Shown piece by piece: positions 54,772-62,703 of a stretch of DNA of 64,000 bases; within the stretch, counting starts at the first letter, position 1; every line of letters starts with the position of its first letter. The stretch is from CBDCWT01 sp965223305 (GTDB lineage Bacteria; Planctomycetota; Planctomycetia; Pirellulales; Pirellulaceae): the NCBI GenBank assembly GCA_965223305.1, contig CBDCWT010000040.1, positions 1-64,000 of the forward strand. The letters are read 5' to 3'. The notes under the pieces are model-generated. The model saw nothing but the letters and a program-made list of their open reading frames with translations. It did not search any database and was not told where the DNA came from. The position numbers were made by a program, and so were the translations under genes.

Positions 54772-56240
54772 TAAGACAGCATCTTTCTGGCAGCCCGAAC
54801 CGCCAGCGCCGCCGCCGTGAGGGTTGGGCTTGTTGCGGTGGGCCATGCGATCAGTCCGGTTCCGCCCAAGTAGAGATTTGAAAGGCCCCGCACTCGGCTG
54901 AACCCATCAACCACACTCTGGCCGTTGTCTTCACTTCCCATCGCAGTCGTACCCATAATGTGCATCGAGCTGCCCGGCGATAATACTTGAGGAGGTGTAG
55001 CGGGCAAGAAACGTCCGATAATTCCAGCAACGTCGCGCATGTCGGACAACATCTGCTTAGTCAAAGCCAACTCATCTGATGTTCGCGAATAGTCAAAGAC
55101 CGGTTGTGGCATGCCGTGAATATCAAGCTGGCGAGGATCGAAGCGAAGTCGATTTTCGTGCCGAGGACTGGCTAGCGCATACCAGTAGAGGTTGGCTAGA
55201 AAGCGCGGATGCATGGCGTGCGGCATCGCCGATAGGTCCATCTTGTCCTGCAGCAGATAAGCGTTGAAGGGTCGCTGATCGTCCAGAGGAATCATCAAGT
55301 AAGCACGCTCAAGAGTTGACCTCACATCGATGTCGCGACGTTGCACACCAATCCGGTCGATCACATCTTGGTTGAATTCGATTCGTCCGTAGCAAAGCGG
55401 GTGATCGGTAAGAAACCGCCCCAACGGAGAACGACTGCCCCGCATGATCTCTGACGCCCACAGCAGCTGTGGAGTCAGCAGCCCCCCACAGGCGACGACA
55501 AACTGATCGGCTTCCACTGTGACTTCATCACCTCGCGCTAGATTCAGTGCGCGGGCCGAGCGGACTCGGCCACCTTTTACCTCGAGCTTTTTTACCAGGT
55601 GATCCGCCAAGAGTCGGTACTTCGCTGGCGCCGTGTCTGCTTGGCAAGGGCCGAGGATATCCGCTGGCGCCGTCCAATTCAGCGCTGCCGAGAATCCCGA
55701 ACGCCGCGCCGCAACGGGAACCGGAGAGACATTGGCAACCTCCGCCTGCGTGAGTGTTCGTTGTAAGATCTGCTGGGTCGCCGAATCCGCAAAGGCGTCG
55801 CTCGTGACATAGAGCAGTTGCTCGGCTACCTCGTAGCAACGATCGAACGGCTCCGGCTCGTCCAAGAAACTCGGGCGTTCTAGCGTCGCGTGAAAACGAG
55901 GTGACAGACCGGTCCAAACGGTTCCCATACCGCCAACTGCGTAGCAAACAGCAGCTGCGATAAGACTGCTCCCGATTGGCTCCGCTGGCTGGCAGTCGGA
56001 TTTTTTCGGCTTCTTGAGTGCAAACCGGGAAACAGGATAGAGGCGGGCGGAAACTGCTTTGAAAGCCTCGTGGACGTCGGACCTTGCAAGATGTGTGTTG
56101 AGGACGTGCACACCGGGCGGGTCCGACAACCGTGGCCCGACCTCCATCACGACCACATCACGGCCCGCGTCGGCCAACAGCCTGGCGAAGATCGCGCCGA
56201 TTAACCCGCTTCCGACGACCAGCACTTCGCAGCGAATCAT
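54771..56240 (-). CDS. GMC-family FAD-dependent oxidoreductase
   Basis: 489 residues from ATG 56240 (a TTG at 56276 would add 12 residues). The dinucleotide site is at the very start: CEVLVVGSGLIGAIFARLLA, VVVMEVGPRLSD. GMC C-terminal features are present (HIMGTTAMGSEDNGQSVVDG, LYLGGTGLIAWPTATSPTLT, AALAVRAARKMLS). Family reaction: FAD-dependent oxidation of alcohols or sugars. The stop codon is created at the edge of the MITE, so a few native C-terminal residues may be lost. It is last of three minus-strand genes that begin with a condensation protein, suggesting it tailors the product. Confidence 0.85.
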   Translation of the reverse strand: MIRCEVLVVGSGLIGAIFARLLADAGRDVVVMEVGPRLSDPPGVHVLNTHLARSDVHEAFKAVSARLYPVSRFALKKPKKSDCQPAEPIGSSLIAAAVCYAVGGMGTVWTGLSPRFHATLERPSFLDEPEPFDRCYEVAEQLLYVTSDAFADSATQQILQRTLTQAEVANVSPVPVAARRSGFSAALNWTAPADILGPCQADTAPAKYRLLADHLVKKLEVKGGRVRSARALNLARGDEVTVEADQFVVACGGLLTPQLLWASEIMRGSRSPLGRFLTDHPLCYGRIEFNQDVIDRIGVQRRDIDVRSTLERAYLMIPLDDQRPFNAYLLQDKMDLSAMPHAMHPRFLANLYWYALASPRHENRLRFDPRQLDIHGMPQPVFDYSRTSDELALTKQMLSDMRDVAGIIGRFLPATPPQVLSPGSSMHIMGTTAMGSEDNGQSVVDGFSRVRGLSNLYLGGTGLIAWPTATSPTLTAAALAVRAARKMLS

Positions 56241-56292
56241 CTGTTGATGAGGCTCAAGCCCGCTTACAAGCCCCAATGAGTTTGGGACAAAC

Positions 56293-56360
56293 AGATCAGC
56301 CGGAATGCGTTAGCATCCGGTTCTGTGGCAACCCTGGGCGAACGCCCCGCGGCTGATATC
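56293..56360. repeat. Dispersed palindromic repeat, copy 5
   Basis: GCCGGAATGCGTTAGCATCC ... CGAACGCCCCGCGGCTGATA, REP-like unit as at 4995. Confidence 0.8.
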
Positions 56361-56384
56361 GCGGATATCCCAGCGCAAGTCTTC

Positions 56385-56470
56385 ACTCGGCTTCCCCCTC
56401 ATCCGGCCTTCGGCCACCTTCTCCCCGGCGGGGAGAAGGGACTTTGGTTGCGGCCAAAGGCCGCGCTGGG
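56385..56470. repeat. CCCTCATCCGGCC / CCTTCTCCCC hairpin repeat
   Basis: GGCCTTCGGCC and the near-perfect palindrome CCTTCTCCCC-GGC-GGGGAGAAGG (56418-56440 region) belong to a widespread intergenic repeat. Here it separates the small duplicated protein from the GMC gene and could attenuate transcription. Confidence 0.6.
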
Positions 56471-56511
56471 CGCGCAAACTTTGACTATTAGTAGCACAGT
56501 GTCACGCTGGG

Positions 56512-56862
56512 TCAGCTGCCGCCTGCGGACTTGCCGAGCGCCAGTCTGGCGACCGGTGGAGAAGCCATCGCCAGGGCAAGTCCCGCGATCGCAGGCGAAG
56601 CGCCGGCGATCTTCTCGAAGTCGGCTTTCGGCACCTTGGTCAAGTCACCGAGTTCGTTCTTGGTGTCGCCTAGCGCCAGGCTCGCAATCGACGCGGAGAC
56701 CGTTGCCAAGGCCAGACCTGCCACATCCGGAGAGGCGGCGGCGACCTTTTCGAAATCGGTTTTCGAGGCTTTCGAAAAATCGGCCTCGAGTGAGCCAATC
56801 GATGCCTCCCTCATCTTCTCGACGATTCCTTGCGCGATCTGATCTACTTCAGTGGGTTCCAT
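56512..56862 (-). CDS. Small internally duplicated protein in the biosynthetic cluster
   Basis: 116 residues, starting 3 bases after the stop of the condensation-protein gene and so translated in the same unit. An acidic leader (MEPTEVDQIAQGIVEKMREA) is followed by two copies of a 45-residue unit: KTDFEKVAAASPDVAGLALA ... SIASLALG and KADFEKIAGASPAIAGLALA ... PVARLALG (DFEK at 36-39 and 81-84). Each unit has one charged turn and one Ala/Leu-rich apolar helix. No Cys, no carrier-protein Ser motif. I do not recognise it. It could be a membrane-associated accessory factor, or less likely a precursor peptide. Confidence 0.65.
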   Translation of the reverse strand: MEPTEVDQIAQGIVEKMREASIGSLEADFSKASKTDFEKVAAASPDVAGLALATVSASIASLALGDTKNELGDLTKVPKADFEKIAGASPAIAGLALAMASPPVARLALGKSAGGS

Positions 56863-56865
56863 GCT

Positions 56866-58308
56866 TCATCCTCCAGTAAGTTTTGATGAAGGCGAGCATG
56901 AGCGTATGATGCCCGGCGGCAGCAAACTCTCATCACTCGAGGACGGTTGACCTAGCTCAGTAACCAACTCATCCAGCAGCTTCACATAAGCTTCCAGGAA
57001 GTCATCTACTCCCGACTCCGAGTAGAGACTAACGTCATGGTCCATCAAAAAGTAAAGGCCCGACTCCGCCTCCAACCCCGTTAGGACCGTGTGCGTACCC
57101 GCACCAGCCCGCTGCCTGGTCCGCGCCATCGGGAACTGCGCGGGGTGTACTGCGGGCTCTGCCGATTCCAGATCCAATTCGCGAACGACAGCTCCCGGCA
57201 GCCTCAAATCGTACAGAGGATGAGAAGTGACAACAAGTGTATGCCTTGATTTTGACAGTAGGTCAACACCGAATTCTCGCCGCGACATTTCAGAGATGAT
57301 TGCGGCCGGAATTCTCTGGTGCTGCAGAGCGCCGAAGCAGACTTGGGCCACATGTTCCACCTGGGCGCGGATCTCATCGTGGCCGTCTCCCGAGTCGATA
57401 TGGAGCAGGGAAGTATTATAGTGAGCTCCTAGGATATTCACACTGGCAGGTGTGGGACGATTCGCGGCATGAGTCCCTAGAATGACCTGAGAACATCCGC
57501 TGCGCTCGGCAAGCAACAGCTTGAATGCTGTCGCCGCGAGTACAAACACGGAAACACCGTGTTGTCCCGCAGCACGCCTAAGACGAAGCAGTAGTGAAGG
57601 CGGCGCGACCGCGATTTGTCGCCGCAGCTGGACCGTGCCGTGGGCTGAACGAGCCGCTGACTCCCCCGAAATCGCCCGCTGGAGCGGCCGCAGCTCCTCC
57701 TTCCACCAATCCAGTTCGCCCTGAGCCTCTTGGGAAGCCAACCACCGTCTCTCCCGGGTAACGTGCCGCCGGAAGTCTCCGTCTTTCACAGTTGGTGGCT
57801 TGCCGGCCAACAGGTCGCGATAGACGCGGGAAATGTCGCGGAGAATCAGGCTCAACGACCATCCGTCAGCCGAGATATGGTGAATCGTCAGAGCTATGGT
57901 CCATCGCGCTTCGCTCACTCGAATCAGCAGGCAGCGGAACAACTGTCCATCGGCGAGATCTAGCGGAGTACTGACATGTGCCCGCAACAGGGCAGCTACA
58001 GTTTTCGCTCGCCGGGCGGAGTCCTCTCCCCGAGCGTCGTGAAGATGAAAATGTGGCGCAATCGCCTCGGCAATGTGCATGAACGGCGCGCCATCCTTGT
58101 CCATCATGTACCGCGCGCGGAGGATCTGACGGCCCGACACCACTTCGCCAAATGCGGTCTTCAGCAAGTCCTCGTCGAGTTCACCCTCGACCATGGCAAC
58201 GTGATGAATGGAGAGACCAGACATATTGGGCTTTTGCGTCTGCAGGTGGAACAGCATCTCCTGCGTCCAGCTCAGCGGCAACTTTGCCCGAAGATGAGAG
58301 TCTTCCAT
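56866..58308 (-). CDS. Stand-alone NRPS condensation-domain protein
   Basis: 480 residues. Both lobes of a condensation domain are present: LPLSWTQEMLFHLQTQKPNM at the start, the catalytic HHISADGW at 143-150, VFVLAATAFKLLLAERSG, and the bridge region DLRLPGAVVRELDL. It has no adenylation or carrier domain. Stand-alone condensation proteins join a carrier-bound acyl group to an amine, release a product, or act as acyltransferases. It faces away from the NRPS operon at 58451 and heads a minus-strand unit with the duplicated protein and the GMC oxidoreductase. Confidence 0.85.
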   Translation of the reverse strand: MEDSHLRAKLPLSWTQEMLFHLQTQKPNMSGLSIHHVAMVEGELDEDLLKTAFGEVVSGRQILRARYMMDKDGAPFMHIAEAIAPHFHLHDARGEDSARRAKTVAALLRAHVSTPLDLADGQLFRCLLIRVSEARWTIALTIHHISADGWSLSLILRDISRVYRDLLAGKPPTVKDGDFRRHVTRERRWLASQEAQGELDWWKEELRPLQRAISGESAARSAHGTVQLRRQIAVAPPSLLLRLRRAAGQHGVSVFVLAATAFKLLLAERSGCSQVILGTHAANRPTPASVNILGAHYNTSLLHIDSGDGHDEIRAQVEHVAQVCFGALQHQRIPAAIISEMSRREFGVDLLSKSRHTLVVTSHPLYDLRLPGAVVRELDLESAEPAVHPAQFPMARTRQRAGAGTHTVLTGLEAESGLYFLMDHDVSLYSESGVDDFLEAYVKLLDELVTELGQPSSSDESLLPPGIIRSCSPSSKLTGG

Positions 58309-58450
58309 ATTTTCCTATTTTAGCGACAGGCATCCCAGGTATCACCCAGCATCTACTTTCGCGGGAGCTGACGTTGCGTTACGATCAGCGGTTCGCCGTT
58401 GCCTGGTGTTGCATTCTGTTTGGAACTCAATGCTAGGAGTAAGCGCAACG

Positions 58451-59335
58451 ATGGTGCTGACTGCCGACCAACGCAAACAACTGCCCACACGGGACGACGT
58501 CGAGTTCTACCGCAAGCACGGCTACTTCGTGACCGGCCGGCTTCTCTCCGATGCCATTCTGGATGATGCTCTCTACGGCGTCGAACGATACTACGAGGGC
58601 GAGCGGGATCGTGACTTACCGATCTCCGGCGGATTCCTTGACTGGCGCCCGGAGCATGGAGAGGGGATTCGCATTAACGACTACGTCTCGCTGCAGAACG
58701 ACGAGTTGCGAGCCCTGGTCATGACACCGGTAATCGGGGCCGTGGCCGCGCGCCTCGGCGGTCTGGATGCGGTCCGCCTGTTTCACGATCAACTGATCGG
58801 AAAACCGCCCTCCCCCGATGGGACTAAGTCAGTGGTCGGTTGGCACGTCGATCAGGCCTACTGGCGGACCTGCACGTCAGAACAGCTGCTGACGGCTTGG
58901 ATCCCGTTGACTCCGTACTGCCCTGACGCGGGACCGATCATGTATCTCGATGAAAGCCATCTCTGGTCGGGGAGCGACTGGATGCGGACTTTCAACGACC
59001 AAGACCTGGGCGCTCTCGAAGAACGGCTGGAAAGAGACGGTCATCAACTACGGAAGGTGATCCCTGTGGTGGAGCGAGGCTGTATCTGCTTCCATCATGG
59101 GGCGATGGTTCATGGCAGCGGCGAAAACGTCAGCGATCACATCCGTCTTGCGCTCACAATCCATATCCAGGACGCAGCCAACCTGTATCGCCAAGAGCTG
59201 GACGACAGCGGCCAGCCGATACTGCACGTCAACGATCTGATTTGCAGGAGCGATGCGAACGGCGATCCAGATTACACCGATCCGGACGTGTGCCCCATCA
59301 TGTGGGACCAAGCATCAGGCCATCCAAACCCTTAG
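58451..59335 (+). CDS. Phytanoyl-CoA-dioxygenase-family Fe(II)/2-oxoglutarate hydroxylase
   Basis: 294 residues from ATG 58451 (AGGAG about 11 bases before; ATG 58430 is an alternative). PhyH fold with iron ligands in VVGWHVDQAYWRTC (HxD) and a distal His in CFHHGAMVHGSGENVSDHIR, followed by Arg for 2-oxoglutarate. Family reaction: hydroxylation of an unactivated carbon, often on an amino acid or carrier-bound substrate. It is the first gene of the plus-strand operon, 12 bases before the NRPS gene, so it is probably a tailoring enzyme. Confidence 0.85.
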   Translation: MVLTADQRKQLPTRDDVEFYRKHGYFVTGRLLSDAILDDALYGVERYYEGERDRDLPISGGFLDWRPEHGEGIRINDYVSLQNDELRALVMTPVIGAVAARLGGLDAVRLFHDQLIGKPPSPDGTKSVVGWHVDQAYWRTCTSEQLLTAWIPLTPYCPDAGPIMYLDESHLWSGSDWMRTFNDQDLGALEERLERDGHQLRKVIPVVERGCICFHHGAMVHGSGENVSDHIRLALTIHIQDAANLYRQELDDSGQPILHVNDLICRSDANGDPDYTDPDVCPIMWDQASGHPNP

Positions 59336-59347
59336 GAGAAGTCCACT

Positions 59348-62300
59348 GTGACCAACGTGACGCAGCATCAGGATTGTGCGTGGTGGATTCATTATCTCAC
59401 TCCTCGCCCTGTACCGGTTGAACTACCTCGTTCCTCCCCGAGATCAAAAGTCTATTCTGCAAAACGTGCATCGCTGCGAATTGACGTCGATCCGAAATCG
59501 AACCCCGAGTTGGTCGCGGCGTGGGAAAACTCGACCAGCTCATTCGAGCAGCTGTTCATCGCTGCGGCAGCAGCTGTCTTGCACCGCTACTCGGGTGAAC
59601 ACCAGGTAGCGATCGGAATACCGTGCTCCGAAGATGCGTCCAATGCCGGGGTCCTATCGTTGCCCGTCAGTTCGCAAGACACGTTGGGAACTCTGGTAAC
59701 GCGCGTCACCGAACAGATCGCTGACGCCGAGCAACACGGCGGCGTTCCCTTCGAGCAAATTGTCGAGGAGCTCGAACTGCAGGGAATCAAAAACTGCAAC
59801 CCTTTGTTTTCGGTCGCCGTCACGGCTGACGGCCGGCCTACGCTCTCCGACCTGCGCAACGACGTTACCGTAAACGTCAGCGGTGACGAGCTGGCGCTGA
59901 GAATCGACTACAGTGCGCGCCTCTTCACGCCCGGCACCGTGGAACGGTTCGGCCAACACCTGATTCGCTTCGCCGCTAGCGCCATCTGCCATCCCGAGTG
60001 GACGGTGGAGCATGTTCGTTATCTGAGCGCGGACGAGGTGCGGCAGATCGTGGAGGACGCCAATCGCGGGGCCGCGGGCGAATCGTCGCCTGGTACGCTC
60101 CAGGAACTCGTGGACCGGCAGGCCGAACGCACCCCTACAACAGACGCGTTGATTGACGTTGAATGTCGCTATTCCTATGCCCGTTTGCGGGAACAGTCCG
60201 ACCGAGTTGCCCGTGTGTTACAGACACGGGGGGTCGCGCCGGAGACCCGCGTCGGTCTGAGCCTCACCCGTCGGCAGAGGTTGTCGTGGCCCTGCTGGGC
60301 ATCCTCAAGTGCGGAGCGACGGTGGTACCACTCGACCCAACTTTCCCTCGGCATCGGCTCGACCTCATGGCTGCAGACGCGGACCTAAGGTACGTGATCA
60401 CCGAAGAGGCCATCAGCGACCGCTACGGCACGCGGGCCCTCCTGCTGACGGATATCAAGGATGCTGCGGATCGGCTGGACATCGAAGCGAACGGCCCATT
60501 GACGGTTGGATCGTCGAACGAGAGCGACCTCTACGTTCTCTATACCTCTGGGTCGACTGGGGTGCCTAAGGGCGTCGTTATGCAGCACCAGTCGATCCTG
60601 AACCTCATTAAGTGGCAACAGCGGCAAACCGCGGACATCGGGGTGAATCGAACGCTTCAGCGTAGCTCGTTGGGATTCGACGTTTCCTTTCAAGAAATCT
60701 TCTCGACGCTTTGCTTTGGCGGCACGTTGGTCATCGCCACCCCAGATGAACGAGCCGATGTGTCGCAACTCGCTGCCGCGATTGCTAAGCACCAGGTCAC
60801 CCGAGTGTTCCTCCCTCCTGTAACGTTGTACCAACTGGCCGAAGCCGAAACCCAACCTACGAACCTAGCCTCACTCGCAGAAGTCATTGTGGCTGGAGAA
60901 CAGTTGCGGATCAGCAAGCGGGTCCGACAGTTGTTTCGGGGCCTCCAAGCGCGGCTGGTCAACCAATACGGACCTACGGAGACGCACGTGGTTTCAGCCC
61001 ACACCTTGGCCGAATCCAGCATGCGATGGCCGGACCTGCCGCCGATCGGGCGGCCCATCGACGGTGCTGAGATCTACGTACTCGATAGACACGGCCAGCT
61101 TGCACCGCGCGGCGTAGTCGGAGAACTACATGTCGGGGGCGTGCCTCTTGCTCGCGGCTATCTGGGTAACGACGAGCTGACCGCGAGGACGTTCATTCGC
61201 AACCCCTTCGATTCCGCCGAGGAATCTCGGCTGTACCGCACCGGTGACTTAGGACGGCAGCTAGAAGACGGCTCGTTGGAATACGTGGGGCGACGGGATA
61301 GCCAGGTGAAGGTGCGTGGCTATCGCGTCGAGCTGGGCGAGATCGAGGCGACGCTAGGTGCGCTGCAGGGTGTCCAGCAGGTGGCCGCAACCACGCTAGA
61401 TGAAGCTGATGGTCAGCGCTCGTTGGCAGCCTACCTCGTTACCGAGTCGCGGCATTTTTCCATGGCACAGGCGCGACAACATCTTCTTGAGAAGCTGCCG
61501 CAGCACATGGTGCCGGCGACGTCGCGGATGATGCTGCTGGATCGCCTTCCGCTGACCGCGACGGGGAAGGTCGATCGCGCAGCGCTGCCCAGACCTGCTC
61601 AGGTCCGAGATCTCTTGACAACCGAATATGCACCCGCTCGCAACGAACTGGAGAGAGAAATCGCCAAGATCTGGTCCGAAGTGCTCAACACTCCGGAGAT
61701 TGGGCTGGACGACGGTTTCGCCGAGCTAGGGGGGCATTCGCTGGCGGCGATCAGGCTCGTTTCGCAAATCAACGAACGGTTTGGAGTCAGCGTACCGTTG
61801 GCAGCCGTGCTGCAAGGCGGGACCATTCGTCGCATCGGCGAGCTCGTCGCGCAACTGCTTAGCAGACAAAGTGCCGGCGAATCGTCAGAAGCCGACGAAA
61901 CGAGCCAGGGGGCGCCGTTGGAAACTGTCGAGTTGCCAAACGGACTCCGGCTGCTGACGCCTTACCCACCGGAAACCAGCTACTTGTACATGGACGTATT
62001 CGAGCATCAGACCTACCGGCAGGGTGCCCTCCGATATCCCACTGACGGCGTCTACTTCGACGTGGGAGCCCACGTTGGGCTGTTTTCACTCTATGTCCTG
62101 CAAGAGGCGCCACAAGCCACCGTCTACGCCTTTGAGCCTGTTGCGGCCCTCTATCAAGCGTTGTCCAGCAACCTAGAGCCGCATCAAGACCGAGTAACGT
62201 GCGTACCTTGTGGTCTTGCCGACCGGATCGCTACCGCCACACTGACGTACTATCCGACATTGACCGGCATGTCGACCTTGTATCCGGACGTTGACCACGA

Positions 62301-62703
62301 TCGTCAGTTGCTGGCGACGATCATGAACAACCTCGGACGTCAATACCGCTGGGGTCAATCCGATTGGAGTGCCCACGTCGACGAGTTCCTGGACCACCGT
62401 CTGCAACATGAAACACTGACTGGCCAACTTCGTACGATGTCGGACTTCATTTCCGAACGGGACATCGCACAGATCGACTTACTGAAAATCGACGTACAGA
62501 AGGCCGAGCTCGACGTGCTGCAGGGCATACAAGCCGAGGATTGGGCGAAGGTCAAGCAGATTGTGATTGAGGTCCATGATCGCGACGATCACCTCAAGAA
62601 GATCACACAGATGCTCACTGAGCGCGGGTTCAGCGTGCAGGCCATTCAAGATTCACTCCACGTTGATTCAGTTGTTTGGTTTTTGTACGGGGTCTTGACC
62701 TGA
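59348..62703 (+). CDS. NRPS: half condensation domain - adenylation - carrier - FkbM methyltransferase (one frameshift)
   Basis: From ATG 59348 the first 230 residues match only the C-terminal lobe of a condensation domain (SSFEQLFIAAAAAVLHRYSG, GGVPFEQIVEELELQ). The lobe with HHxxxDG is absent. The adenylation domain follows. Near 60268 one base is missing (CCCGTCGG) and the frame moves. Motifs then continue: LYTSGSTGVPKGVV, FDVSFQEIF, NQYGPTE, GELHVGG, YRTGDLGRQLEDG, QVKVRGYRVELGEIE, TATGKVDRAAL. Carrier: FAELGGHSLAAIRL, Ser codon 61738. Methyltransferase: GVYFDVGAHVGLFSLY and LLKIDVQKAELDVL (FkbM family, usually O-methylation). The pocket residues align as D-V-Q-F-I-A-Q-V-V, closest to codes I recall for proline; this is inference. 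Twelve bases separate it from the hydroxylase, and TGATG joins it to the next gene. Confidence 0.85.
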
